The position numbers and the translations under genes were made by a program. Below the pieces are notes generated by a model. It did no database searches. It had not been told where the DNA came from and saw nothing but the letters and a program-made list of their open reading frames with translations. Below are positions 34,930 through 43,523 of a DNA stretch of 64,000 nt, piece by piece. The stretch is from positions 1 through 64,000 of the forward strand of contig NZ_JAHYCA010000002.1 in NCBI RefSeq assembly GCF_019430905.1. Direction: 5' to 3'. How positions within the stretch are numbered: position 1 is the stretch's first letter; every line of letters begins with the position of its first letter. Origin of the DNA: Billgrantia antri. GTDB lineage: Bacteria; Pseudomonadota; Gammaproteobacteria; Pseudomonadales; Halomonadaceae.

Positions 34930-36339
34930 ATGTTCCAGAACCTCAGCGAGCGGCTTTCTCAGACGCTCAAGTCGATCAAGGGCCAGGCACGCCTGACCGA
35001 GGACAACATCAAGGACACCCTGCGCGAGGTGCGTCGCGCCTTGCTCGAGGCCGATGTCGCCCTGCCGGTGGTCAAGGATTTCATCGAGCGGGTGCGTGAG
35101 CGTGCGGTGGGCCAGGAGGTGTCGAAGAGCCTCTCGCCCGGCCAGCAGTTCGTCAAGATCGTCCAGCAGGAGCTCGAGGCGACCATGGGCGAGGCCAACG
35201 AAGGGCTCTCGCTCAAGGGGTCGCCCGCGGTGGTGCTGATGGCCGGCCTGCAGGGGGCGGGCAAGACCACCTCCGTGGCCAAGCTGGCGCGCTACCTGAG
35301 GGAGCGTGAAAAGAAAAAGGTGCTGGTGGTTTCCGCCGACGTCTATCGCCCGGCAGCCATCGACCAGCTCGAGACGCTGGCCGGCGAGGTGAACGTCGAC
35401 TTCTTCCCCTCGCGCTCCGACCAGCAGCCGGTGGCCATCGCCGAGGCGGCGATCAAGCACGCCAAGATCCAGTTCCACGATGTGGTGATCGTCGACACCG
35501 CCGGCCGCCTGGCCATCGACGACGCCATGATGGCCGAGATCGCCGAGCTGCACCGCTCCTGTCAGCCGCAGGAAACCCTGTTCGTGGTCGACGCCATGAC
35601 CGGTCAGGATGCAGCCAACACGGCCAAGGCGTTCCACGAGGCGCTGCCGCTGACCGGCGTGATCCTGACCAAAGCCGATGGCGACGCCCGCGGCGGTGCG
35701 GCGCTGTCGGTGCGTCACGTCACTGGCAAGCCGATCAAGTTCATGGGGGTGGGCGAGAAGGTCGATGCCCTGGAGCCCTTCCATCCGGACCGGGTGGCCT
35801 CGCGCATCCTCGGCATGGGCGACGTGCTGTCGCTGATCGAGGAGGCCGAGCGCACGGTCGACAAGAAGAAGGCCGAGCAACTGGCCAAGAAGGTCAAGAA
35901 GGGCGAGGGCTTCGACCTCGAGGACTTCCGCGACCAGCTTCAGCAGCTCAAGAAGATGGGCGGCATGGGCGGCCTGCTCGGCAAGCTGCCCGGCATGGGG
36001 CAAATGGCCGAACTCGCCCAGGGGCCGGGGCCGGAGAAGGAGCTGGGCAAGCTCGAAGCGCTGATCAACTCGATGACGCCCCAGGAGCGGCGTAAGCCGG
36101 AGATCATCAACGGTTCGCGCAAGCGTCGCATTGCCGCCGGCGCCGGCCTGCAGGTGCCCGACCTCAACCGTCTGCTCAAGCAGCACAAGCAGATGCAGAA
36201 GATGATGAAGAAGGCGGGCAAGAAGGGTGGCATGCAGAAGATGATGCGCGGCATGTCCGGCATGATGGGCGGAGGCGGCCCCGGCGGCCCCGGTGGGATG
36301 GGCGGTATGGGAGGCCCCGGCGGTTTCCCGTGGCGCTGA
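34930..36339 (+). CDS. ffh: Signal recognition particle protein Ffh
   Basis: 469 residues: N domain MFQNLSERLSQTLKSIKGQARLTEDNIK, G domain with GLQGAGKTTSVAKLARYL, DTAGRLAID, TKADGDARGG, and the M domain with the methionine-rich GMGGLLGKLPGMGQ and RRKPEIINGSRKRRIAAGAG RNA-binding block. It binds 4.5S RNA and targets nascent membrane proteins to FtsY, which is encoded at 57388. The C-terminal tail is an unusually long Met/Gly-rich stretch. Confidence 0.97.
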   Translation: MFQNLSERLSQTLKSIKGQARLTEDNIKDTLREVRRALLEADVALPVVKDFIERVRERAVGQEVSKSLSPGQQFVKIVQQELEATMGEANEGLSLKGSPAVVLMAGLQGAGKTTSVAKLARYLREREKKKVLVVSADVYRPAAIDQLETLAGEVNVDFFPSRSDQQPVAIAEAAIKHAKIQFHDVVIVDTAGRLAIDDAMMAEIAELHRSCQPQETLFVVDAMTGQDAANTAKAFHEALPLTGVILTKADGDARGGAALSVRHVTGKPIKFMGVGEKVDALEPFHPDRVASRILGMGDVLSLIEEAERTVDKKKAEQLAKKVKKGEGFDLEDFRDQLQQLKKMGGMGGLLGKLPGMGQMAELAQGPGPEKELGKLEALINSMTPQERRKPEIINGSRKRRIAAGAGLQVPDLNRLLKQHKQMQKMMKKAGKKGGMQKMMRGMSGMMGGGGPGGPGGMGGMGGPGGFPWR

Positions 36340-36359
36340 TGCGGCGCTCGAGAAAAGGG

Positions 36360-36388
36360 TTTCAAAGCGGGGCTGATTTCCGTAGAAT
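36360..36388 (+). promoter_or_regulatory. Promoter of the rpsP-rimM-trmD-rplS operon
   Basis: TTTCAA (36360-36365) and TAGAAT (36383-36388) are spaced by 17 bases, downstream of the ffh stop. This gives rpsP a promoter of its own rather than depending on ffh read-through. Confidence 0.65.
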
Positions 36389-36582
36389 GCTGCGTCTTCA
36401 TGGCAGGACCGTGGTTCTGCCCGGCTGCACGCTTGTAAAGAAGCGCAAGTAAAGAAAGTGACCGAATGACGCGAAGGCGGGTCCACGGGCCCGCTTTCCT
36501 GGCAGTTGCCGAGTACCCCGGCCGTTCGCCGGGCCGGCGCATCGGTATTAAACGTAACCTCAACCGAAGGACAGTTAACGCC
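36389..36582 (+). promoter_or_regulatory. Long structured leader before rpsP
   Basis: The leader of about 190 bases contains at least two GC hairpins. One, at about 36478-36497, is GCGGGTCC / GGGCCCGC followed by TTTCC, which could act as an attenuator or terminator. A second is around the CCGGCC/GGGCCGG pairing near 36520-36540. A leader this long before a ribosomal protein gene may regulate expression, though no known leader class is matched. Confidence 0.4.
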
Positions 36583-36831
36583 ATGGTTACCATTCGTCTG
36601 GCACGTGGTGGCGCCAAGAAGCGTCCCTTCTACCACCTGACCGTGACCGATTCACGCAACGCCCGTGATGGCCGCTTCATCGAGCGCCTGGGTTTCTTCA
36701 ACCCGATCGCCCGCGGTCAGGAAGAGCGTCTGCGCGTCGACCTGGACCGCATCGCCCACTGGCAGAGCCAGGGCGCGCAGCTGTCCGGCCGCGTTGCCGA
36801 GCTGGTCAAGGAAGCCCGCAAGCAGGCCTGA
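36583..36831 (+). CDS. rpsP: 30S ribosomal protein S16
   Basis: 82 residues beginning [19 protein letters not shown], with the conserved [21 protein letters not shown] block. It is the first gene of the rpsP-rimM-trmD-rplS operon and matches the family in length. Confidence 0.98.
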   Translation: MVTIRLARGGAKKRPFYHLTVTDSRNARDGRFIERLGFFNPIARGQEERLRVDLDRIAHWQSQGAQLSGRVAELVKEARKQA

Positions 36832-36854
36832 GCCTGTGATGCCCCGTCAATGTC

Positions 36855-37412
36855 ATGAGTGAGCAGGCCGCAAGCAGCATGCGCGACGACCACGTCGTGC
36901 TGGGCAAGTTGACCAGCCCCTACGGCGTCAAGGGGTGGCTCAAGGTCTACTCCCATACCAGTCCGATGGACGGCATCCTAGATTATCCCGAATGGGTGAT
37001 CAGGCAGGGTGGTGCGTTGACGCGCCATCGGCTGTTGCAGGGGCGCCGTCATGGCAAGGGCCTGGTAGCCCTGCTGGAAGGCATCGACTCGCGCGAATCC
37101 GCCGAACGCGCGGCCGGCGCCGAGATCCTGCTGCCCAAGACGGAGCTGCCCGAGCTAGGCGGCGGCGAGTACTACTGGCACCAGCTCGAAGGGCTCACGG
37201 TCGTGACCCGCGAGGGTGTGGTGCTGGGGCGTGTCGCCTACCTGTTCGAAACCGGGGCCAACGACGTGCTGGTGGTCAGGGGTGACCCGCAGGGGGAGCC
37301 GCCGGCCATCGACGATCGTGAGCGTCTGCTGCCCTTCCTGCCCGACGAGGTGATCGTCGGGGTGGATCTGGCGGGAGGCACCCTGAGCGTCGACTGGGAT
37401 CCGGACTTTTGA
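36855..37412 (+). CDS. rimM: Ribosome maturation factor RimM
   Basis: The 185-residue protein has the N-terminal RimM beta-barrel ([28 protein letters not shown]) and the C-terminal PRC-barrel ([38 protein letters not shown]). It binds ribosomal protein S19 and helps 30S assembly. It follows rpsP by 23 bases, and its stop overlaps the trmD start region. Confidence 0.97.
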   Translation: MSEQAASSMRDDHVVLGKLTSPYGVKGWLKVYSHTSPMDGILDYPEWVIRQGGALTRHRLLQGRRHGKGLVALLEGIDSRESAERAAGAEILLPKTELPELGGGEYYWHQLEGLTVVTREGVVLGRVAYLFETGANDVLVVRGDPQGEPPAIDDRERLLPFLPDEVIVGVDLAGGTLSVDWDPDF

Positions 37413-38239
37413 GCTTTGAGACAGAAGCCGGGGCGAGCGCAGTGCCGGCCATGTGGGTCGGTGTGGTGTCGCTGTTCCCGGAAATGTTCGAGGCCATCAC
37501 CCGACACGGTGTCACCGGGCGAGCGGTCGACCAGGGGCGCGTGGCGCTGGAGTTCTGGAATCCGCGCGACTATGCCAGCGACCGGCATCGTACCGTGGAT
37601 GACCGCCCCTACGGCGGCGGTCCCGGCATGCTGATGAAGGTCGACACCCTGCGTGCGGCTATCCATGCCGCCCGCAAGAGGGCGGGCGAGGCGACGGGGC
37701 AACGGCCCAGGGTCATCTACCTGTCGCCCCAAGGGCGACGGCTCGACCAGCAGGGCGTGCGCGAGCTGGCCTCCGGCCCTCCGCTGGTGGTGGTGGCCGG
37801 ACGCTATGAGGGCATCGATGAGCGCATCGTGGAGAGCGACATCGATGAGGAATGGTCGATCGGCGACTATGTGCTCAGCGGCGGCGAGCTGCCGGCCATG
37901 GTGCTGATCGATGCTGCGGCAAGACTGGTTCCCGGTGTGCTGGGGCATCAGGATTCCGCGGTCGAGGACTCCTTCAACGAGGGGCTGCTGGACTGCCCGC
38001 ACTATACACGCCCCGAGGAGATCGACGGGCGGCGAGTGCCCGATGTGCTGCTCAGCGGACATCACGGCGAGATCCGGCGCTGGCGGCTCAAGCAGTCGCT
38101 GGGGCGGACCTGGCTGAGGCGCCCCGACCTGCTCGAAGGCAGGACGTTGAGCGACGAGCAGCGCACGTTGCTCGAGGAGTTCATCGAAGAGTACGCCCTG
38201 TCAGGTGCCAGGGCGGAGGTGCAGGACGCGAAGCGCTGA
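37409..38239 (+). CDS. trmD: tRNA (guanine-37-N1)-methyltransferase TrmD
   Basis: The 276-residue SPOUT methyltransferase has the trefoil-knot SAM site [13 protein letters not shown] and [34 protein letters not shown]. It methylates G37 of tRNAs to prevent frameshifting. The longest frame begins at a TTG overlapping the rimM stop (TTGA). The family alignment ([13 protein letters not shown]) would allow ATG at 37451 (262 residues), but no ribosome site is seen there. The start is therefore uncertain. Confidence 0.95.
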   Translation: MSFETEAGASAVPAMWVGVVSLFPEMFEAITRHGVTGRAVDQGRVALEFWNPRDYASDRHRTVDDRPYGGGPGMLMKVDTLRAAIHAARKRAGEATGQRPRVIYLSPQGRRLDQQGVRELASGPPLVVVAGRYEGIDERIVESDIDEEWSIGDYVLSGGELPAMVLIDAAARLVPGVLGHQDSAVEDSFNEGLLDCPHYTRPEEIDGRRVPDVLLSGHHGEIRRWRLKQSLGRTWLRRPDLLEGRTLSDEQRTLLEEFIEEYALSGARAEVQDAKR

Positions 38240-38383
38240 GGCCGTGCCTCTCGGGTTTTCCCACGCTGCGGACCTGCGTCACCCATCATCTCCCGCGCTC
38301 TCGAGCCAGGCTCGGGCGCCGGGATCACGCGCCGTCGTCGATCTTGTAAGAAGCGGCGGCGCCGAATACGAGGAGTCATTATC

Positions 38384-38740
38384 ATGAGCAGCAAGAACAA
38401 GGTGATCCAGGCGCTCGAAGCCGAGCAGATGAGCAAGCAGGTGCCGGAATTCGCCCCGGGCGACACCGTCGTCGTGCAGGTCAAGGTCAAGGAGGGCAAC
38501 CGCGAGCGCCTTCAGGCCTTCGAGGGCGTGGTGATCGGCAAGCGTAACCGCGGCCTGAACTCCGCCTTCACCGTGCGCAAGATCTCCCACGGCGTTGGCG
38601 TCGAGCGTACCTTCCAGACCTACAGCCCGCTGGTCGACTCCATCGAGGTCAAGCGTCGCGGCGACGTGCGCCAGGCCAAGCTGTACTATCTGCGCGAGCG
38701 CAGCGGCAAGTCTGCCCGTATCAAGGAAAAGCTCTCCTGA
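38384..38740 (+). CDS. rplS: 50S ribosomal protein L19
   Basis: 118 residues: [76 protein letters not shown] is a typical L19. It is last in the rpsP operon and is separated from trmD by 144 bases. Confidence 0.98.
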   Translation: MSSKNKVIQALEAEQMSKQVPEFAPGDTVVVQVKVKEGNRERLQAFEGVVIGKRNRGLNSAFTVRKISHGVGVERTFQTYSPLVDSIEVKRRGDVRQAKLYYLRERSGKSARIKEKLS

Positions 38741-38771
38741 TCCGGGTTGGCTGAAGGCGCTTGCGCCATCG

Positions 38772-38808
38772 CGAAGCCCCGCCACCGCTCACGCGGGGCG
38801 GGGCTTCG
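38772..38808 (+). terminator. Hairpin after rplS
   Basis: A perfect 12-bp stem, CGAAGCCCCGCC at 38772-38783 with GGCGGGGCTTCG at 38797-38808, and a 13-base loop. No T run follows (TCGTCG), so it could be a weak terminator or attenuator before xerD. Confidence 0.55.
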
Positions 38809-38825
38809 TCGTAGTGGACGATGAC

Positions 38826-39728
38826 ATGACACACGACAGCCGATCCCTGGCCCTGATCGAGACGTTCCTCGATGCCCTGTGGCTCGAGCGCGGGGCCAGC
38901 GAGAACACGCTCGCAGCCTACCGGCGCGACCTGGAGGCCTGGGCGGCCCGGCTGGCGGAGACGGGTGGCGAGCTGCTCACGCCGGATGCGGCGCTGCTGC
39001 CGGCCTGGCTCGACGCGCGCCGTGCTGCCGGCTATCAACTGCGCAGCAATGCCCGCTTGCTCTCCAGCCTGCGCGGCTTCTATCGCTGGGCGCTGAGCGA
39101 AGGGCGCATCGGGCGCGATCCGCTGGCCGAGGTGCGTCTGCCACGGGTGCGTCCCAACCTGCCGGATACGCTTGACGAGGACGAGGTGGAGCGCTTGCTG
39201 GCTGCACCTGACCTGGCGACCGATCTCGGCCTGCGCGACCGTGCCATGCTCGAGGTGCTCTACGGCTGCGGTCTACGCGTCTCGGAGCTGGTCGGGCTAA
39301 GCGTCGATGCCGTCAATCTGCGCCAAGGGGTGGTACGGGTGCGCGGCAAGGGTGACAAGGACCGGCTGGTCCCGCTGGGGGAAGAAGCCGTACACTGGCT
39401 GACACGCTACCTGCGCAGCGCTCGTGGCGCGCTGATGAACGACGTGACACGACCGGCGCTGTTTCCCGGGCGTGGCGACAATTGCATGACGCGCCAGACA
39501 TTCTGGCATCGGATCAAGGCCCATGCGCGCACCGCGGGTATCACGCGTCCGCTGTCTCCGCATACGCTGCGGCATGCGTTCGCCACGCATTTGTTGAATC
39601 ATGGGGCCAATCTGCGTGTCGTACAGCTGCTGCTCGGGCATAGCGACCTGTCGACCACCCAGATCTATACCCATATTGCGCAGGCGCGACTCGAAGCACT
39701 GCATGCCGACCATCATCCTCGAGGCTGA
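38826..39728 (+). CDS. xerD: Site-specific tyrosine recombinase XerD
   Basis: The 300-residue protein has an N-terminal SAM-like domain (IETFLDALWLERGASENTLAAYRRDLEAW). The catalytic domain has Arg in YGCGLRVSELVGLSV, Lys in RVRGKGDKDRLVPL, His-Arg in LSPHTLRHAFATHLL, and Tyr in HSDLSTTQIYTHIAQARL. This is chromosome dimer resolution XerD, not a mobile-element integrase: it sits next to dsbC and hom as in related genomes. The start is the ATG at 38826. Confidence 0.96.
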   Translation: MTHDSRSLALIETFLDALWLERGASENTLAAYRRDLEAWAARLAETGGELLTPDAALLPAWLDARRAAGYQLRSNARLLSSLRGFYRWALSEGRIGRDPLAEVRLPRVRPNLPDTLDEDEVERLLAAPDLATDLGLRDRAMLEVLYGCGLRVSELVGLSVDAVNLRQGVVRVRGKGDKDRLVPLGEEAVHWLTRYLRSARGALMNDVTRPALFPGRGDNCMTRQTFWHRIKAHARTAGITRPLSPHTLRHAFATHLLNHGANLRVVQLLLGHSDLSTTQIYTHIAQARLEALHADHHPRG

Positions 39729-39731
39729 ATC

Positions 39732-40490
39732 ATGATTGCGTTCCTTCACCGTCCTGCCGGGGCCCTTTTCACCCTGGCCCTTCCTCTGGCAGCACTGCTG
39801 CTGCCCGGCGCCGTGCTGGCCGATGGTGCCGAACGGCTCGCCGAGCGCCTCAAAGTCAACGGCCAGCCAATGCCCGTTGCCAGCGTGCACGAGACGCCGC
39901 TGGAGGGCTTCTATCAGGTGCGGCTGGAGTCCGGCGAGGCGTTCTACAGCGATGCCGAAGGCAACTACTTCCTGGTCGGTGACCTTTACGAGAACGGTGA
40001 AGGCGGCCTGACCAACCTGACCGAACAGGCGCGCAACGTCGAGCGCACCGAGCAGCTTGCCCAAGTGCCCGAGAGCGAGCGGGTCGTGTTTCGCGGTACC
40101 GGCGACAGCCGCGCCAAGCTCGTCGTCTTCACCGATACCACCTGTCCTTATTGTCGGCAGTTTCACGAGGAAGTGCCGGCGCTCAACGAGATGGGCGTCG
40201 AGGTGCACTACCTGGCGTTTCCGCGGGCCGGCATGAACTCACAGGGCGCTCGGATCCTCGAGCAGGTCTGGTGTGCCGACAATCGCAGCGAGGCGATGAG
40301 CGCGGGCAAGCGCCAGGAAGCCATTTCCGCTAGCGCCGACTGCGACAATCCGGTCGAGGAACAGTATCATCTGGGCATGGCCATGGGCGTACAGGGTACG
40401 CCGGCCATCGTGCTGCCCGATGGCCGGCTGGTGCCGGGCTACGTACCTGCCGAGCGCCTCGCCGAGATGCTTGGCCTGGCCGCCGAGTGA
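39732..40490 (+). CDS. dsbC: Thiol:disulfide interchange protein DsbC
   Basis: The 252-residue protein has a signal peptide (TLALPLAALLLPGAVLADG), an N-terminal dimerisation domain, and a thioredoxin domain with the DsbC-type active site CPYC (TTCPYCRQFHEEVPALNE). It isomerises wrong disulfides in the periplasm. The gene begins three bases after xerD, and its order (xerD-dsbC-hom-thrC-recJ) matches other Gammaproteobacteria. Confidence 0.95.
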   Translation: MIAFLHRPAGALFTLALPLAALLLPGAVLADGAERLAERLKVNGQPMPVASVHETPLEGFYQVRLESGEAFYSDAEGNYFLVGDLYENGEGGLTNLTEQARNVERTEQLAQVPESERVVFRGTGDSRAKLVVFTDTTCPYCRQFHEEVPALNEMGVEVHYLAFPRAGMNSQGARILEQVWCADNRSEAMSAGKRQEAISASADCDNPVEEQYHLGMAMGVQGTPAIVLPDGRLVPGYVPAERLAEMLGLAAE

Positions 40491-40566
40491 GAGATGAGCG
40501 ATGGCAGACAGAGAGCTGCCGAATGAATGAACGCTGGACATGAGACACCATCAGGGGAGCAGGACA

Positions 40567-41883
40567 TTGAAACCGGTGAGAGTGGGAATCTGTGGTCTGG
40601 GTACCGTCGGTGGCGGCACCTTCAATGTGTTGACGCGCAACGCCGACGAGATTGCACGGCGAGCCGGCCGCCCGATCATTATCGAGCAGGTGGCGCTTCG
40701 CAGTGCCAATCCGGAGTGCGACCTCACCGGTATCAAGACCACCAATGACGTCTTCGAGGTGGCCCGCAACCCCGACGTCGACGTGCTGGTCGAAGTGCTG
40801 GGCGGCTATGACGTGCCTCGTGAGCTGGTGCTGACGGCCATCGCCAACGGCAAGCACGTGGTTACCGCCAACAAGGCGCTGATTGCGGTGCACGGCAACG
40901 AAATCTTTCAGGCCGCCCACGAGCAGGGCGTGATCGTGGCGTTCGAGGCCGCCGTGGCCGGCGGGATCCCCGTCATCAAGTCGCTGCGCGAGGGACTTGG
41001 CGCCAACCGAATCGAATGGGTCGCGGGGATCATCAACGGCACCGGCAATTATATCCTTACGCACATGCGCAGTGAGGGGCGCGCCTTCGAGGACGTGCTC
41101 GCCGAGGCCCAGGCACTGGGCTACGCCGAAGCCGATCCCACCTTCGACGTGGAGGGCATCGATGCCGCCCACAAGCTGACCATCCTGGCTTCCATCGCCT
41201 ACGGTGTGCCGCTGCAGTTCGAGAAGGCCTATACCGAGGGCATCTCGCGGGTCACCTTCGACGACGTGCAGCAGGCCGACAATCTCGGTTACGTGATCAA
41301 GCACTTGGGCATTTCCAAGCGCACTGAGCAGGGCCTTGAACTGCGCGTGCATCCGACCCTGATTCCCAAGGAGCGACTGCTGGCCAACGTTCACGGGGTC
41401 AAGAACGCCATCGCCATCATGGGCGATGCCGTGGGCCCGACGCTCTACTATGGTGCTGGAGCAGGCTCCGAGCCCACCGCCTCGGCAGTGGTCGCCGACC
41501 TGCTCGACGTGGCCCGCGACATCGCCACCGACCACCACTACCGCGTACCCTACCTGGCTTTCAGCGGTATCGGCGAGGACGAAGGCAACCTGCCGATCCT
41601 GCCCATGGAAGACATCGTTACCGCCTACTACCTGCGCCTGCTGGCGGTGGACCGCCCCGGGGTGCTGGCGCGCGTGGCGACGATTCTTTCCGAGCAGGGC
41701 ATCTCCATCGAGGCACTGGTGCAGAAGGAAGCTACCGAAGGCGAGCTGGTGCCGATCATCCTGCTGACCCACAGCTGCCGTGAAAAGCAGATGAACGAGG
41801 CGATCCGCCATATCGAGTCGATGGCCGACATCGCCGGGCCGGTCACGCGCATTCGCGTTGAATCGCTGGACGAGCAGGAGTAA
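40567..41883 (+). CDS. hom: Homoserine dehydrogenase
   Basis: About 438 residues. The TTG at 40567 (seven bases after GGGGAG) gives MKPVRVGICGLGTVGGGTFNVL, which aligns with the family; an ATG at 40540 adds nine unrelated residues. NAD(P)-binding GLGTVGGG, catalytic region GIINGTGNYILTHM and FSGIGEDEGNLPI, and a C-terminal ACT regulatory domain (YYLRLLAVDRPGVLARVATIL) are present. It makes homoserine for threonine and methionine. Confidence 0.95.
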   Translation: MKPVRVGICGLGTVGGGTFNVLTRNADEIARRAGRPIIIEQVALRSANPECDLTGIKTTNDVFEVARNPDVDVLVEVLGGYDVPRELVLTAIANGKHVVTANKALIAVHGNEIFQAAHEQGVIVAFEAAVAGGIPVIKSLREGLGANRIEWVAGIINGTGNYILTHMRSEGRAFEDVLAEAQALGYAEADPTFDVEGIDAAHKLTILASIAYGVPLQFEKAYTEGISRVTFDDVQQADNLGYVIKHLGISKRTEQGLELRVHPTLIPKERLLANVHGVKNAIAIMGDAVGPTLYYGAGAGSEPTASAVVADLLDVARDIATDHHYRVPYLAFSGIGEDEGNLPILPMEDIVTAYYLRLLAVDRPGVLARVATILSEQGISIEALVQKEATEGELVPIILLTHSCREKQMNEAIRHIESMADIAGPVTRIRVESLDEQE

Positions 41884-41887
41884 GGGC

Positions 41888-43276
41888 ATGCGCTATATCA
41901 GTACCCGCGGGCAGGCACCTGCGCTCTCTTTCGAGGAGGTCGTGCTGACCGGCATGGCCAGCGACGGCGGGCTCTACGTGCCGGAGGAGATCCCGCAGCT
42001 CTCGCGCGATGGACTCGAGGCGATGGCAGGCCTCTCCTACGCCGAGATCGCCTTTCGCGTGATGCAGCCCTTCGTCAACGGCGAGATCGACGACGAGACG
42101 TTCCGCGGCATCGTGCGCGATGCCTACGCCACTTTCAGCCACGACGCCGTGGTGCCGCTCAACCAGCTCGACGCCAACCACTTCCTGCTCGAGCTGTTCC
42201 ACGGCCCGACGCTGGCGTTCAAGGACGTCGCCCTGCAGCTGCTCGGCCGTATCCTCGACCACTTCCTGGCCAAGCGCGGCGAACGCGCGGTAATCATGGG
42301 GGCTACCTCGGGCGACACCGGCTCGGCGGCGATCGAAGGCTGTCGTCACTGCGACAACCTCGACATCTTCATCCTGCATCCGCACAACCGGGTTTCCGAG
42401 GTGCAGCGTCGCCAGATGACCTCGGTGCTGGCCGACAATGTCTTCAACATCGCCATCGAGGGCAACTTCGACGACGCCCAGGCCATGGTCAAGGCGAGCT
42501 TCGCCGACCAAGGCTTCCTGAATGGCACGCGCCTGGTGGCGGTGAACTCGATCAACTGGGCGCGCATCATGGCCCAGATCGTCTACTACGTGGCTGCCGG
42601 CGTGGCGCTGGGTGCGCCGCACCGCCAGGTCAGCTTCTGCGTGCCCTCGGCCAACTTCGGCAACGTCTTCGCCGGCTACATGGCCTATCGCATGGGGCTG
42701 CCGGTCAAGCAGTTCATCATCGCCACCAACGCCAACGACATCCTGCACCGCACCATTGCCGCCAACGACTTTTCCAAGCAGGAGCTCAAGGCAACCCTGG
42801 CGCCTTCCATGGATATCGTGGTGTCATCCAACTTCGAGCGCCTGCTGTTCGAGGCCTACGAGCGTGACGGCGCCGCCGTGGCCGCGCTACTCGAGCGTTT
42901 CCAGCAGGAGCCCACGGCGCTGGCCGAGGCCCCGCTTACGCGGCTGCGCGCGCTGTTCGCCAGCCACAGCGTCGACGATGCCACCATCCTCGAGGTGATC
43001 CGCGAGGCGCACCACCGCACCAAGGAGGTGCTCGACCCGCACACCGCCACCGGCTACCGCGCCGCCGAGCGTGCCCGGGCCGATGCCGCCACGCCGATGA
43101 TCACCCTGGCCACGGCCCACCCGGCCAAGTTCGCCGAGGCGGTGGTCAAGGCGGGCTTCCCCGGCGTGCCGCTGCCGCCGCACATGGATGACCTGCTGGA
43201 GCGGGAGGAGCGCTACACCGTGCTGCCGGCGGAGTTGGCGAAGGTGCAGGCGTTCGTGGCCGAGAACCGGCGATAG
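41888..43276 (+). CDS. thrC: Threonine synthase
   Basis: 462 residues starting MRYISTRGQAPALSFEEVVLTGMASDGGLYVPEEIP. The PLP-binding lysine is in GPTLAFKDVALQLLG. GATSGDTGSAAIEG and VNSINWARIMAQIVYY are conserved. It converts O-phosphohomoserine to threonine and follows hom by four bases, so the two form an operon. No thrB is present in the window. Confidence 0.96.
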   Translation: MRYISTRGQAPALSFEEVVLTGMASDGGLYVPEEIPQLSRDGLEAMAGLSYAEIAFRVMQPFVNGEIDDETFRGIVRDAYATFSHDAVVPLNQLDANHFLLELFHGPTLAFKDVALQLLGRILDHFLAKRGERAVIMGATSGDTGSAAIEGCRHCDNLDIFILHPHNRVSEVQRRQMTSVLADNVFNIAIEGNFDDAQAMVKASFADQGFLNGTRLVAVNSINWARIMAQIVYYVAAGVALGAPHRQVSFCVPSANFGNVFAGYMAYRMGLPVKQFIIATNANDILHRTIAANDFSKQELKATLAPSMDIVVSSNFERLLFEAYERDGAAVAALLERFQQEPTALAEAPLTRLRALFASHSVDDATILEVIREAHHRTKEVLDPHTATGYRAAERARADAATPMITLATAHPAKFAEAVVKAGFPGVPLPPHMDDLLEREERYTVLPAELAKVQAFVAENRR

Positions 43277-43523
43277 GATCAGCCAAGGTAGCAAGGGCAT
43301 AGGGGGCAGGGCGAAGAGAAGGCCTCGATGCCGCTGGCGCCAGATGCCTGCTCAGGGCTGATCCGGCGACAGGCCTACGAGGGGGCGCTGTGACCCCTTC
43401 CCTGGGCGCTACTTTTGCCATCCATGGCAAAAGACTCCCTCTTCGGCCTGTCCCTGGCGCCCTTCGCTCGGTACGACGTTTCCATCGCCGAGCACCATCA
43501 GATGCGAACCAGAGGAGTCAGGC
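43276..43523 (+). other. Structured intergenic region between thrC and recJ
   Basis: No gene is supported in these 248 bases. A 9-bp inverted repeat (GGATCAGCC at 43276-43284, GGCTGATCC at 43356-43364) encloses about 71 bases. Further on is a near-perfect hairpin, CTTTTGCCA at 43412-43420 with TGGCAAAAG at 43425-43433, whose two T/A runs make it terminator-like on both strands. It may be a dispersed intergenic element. Confidence 0.5.

Noticed and set aside
34702..36636. 644-residue minus-strand open frame opposite ffh
   Set aside because: It lies entirely antisense to the well-supported ffh gene, is His/Leu/Gln-rich as expected for the complement of GC-rich code, and has no ribosome site.
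38826..39728. Phage or integron integrase
   Set aside because: The tyrosine recombinase is chromosomal XerD by sequence and by neighbours dsbC, hom and thrC; no attachment sites or mobile genes nearby.
40330..41889. 519-residue minus-strand frame opposite dsbC and hom
   Set aside because: Covers two strong conserved genes on the other strand; no domain recognised.
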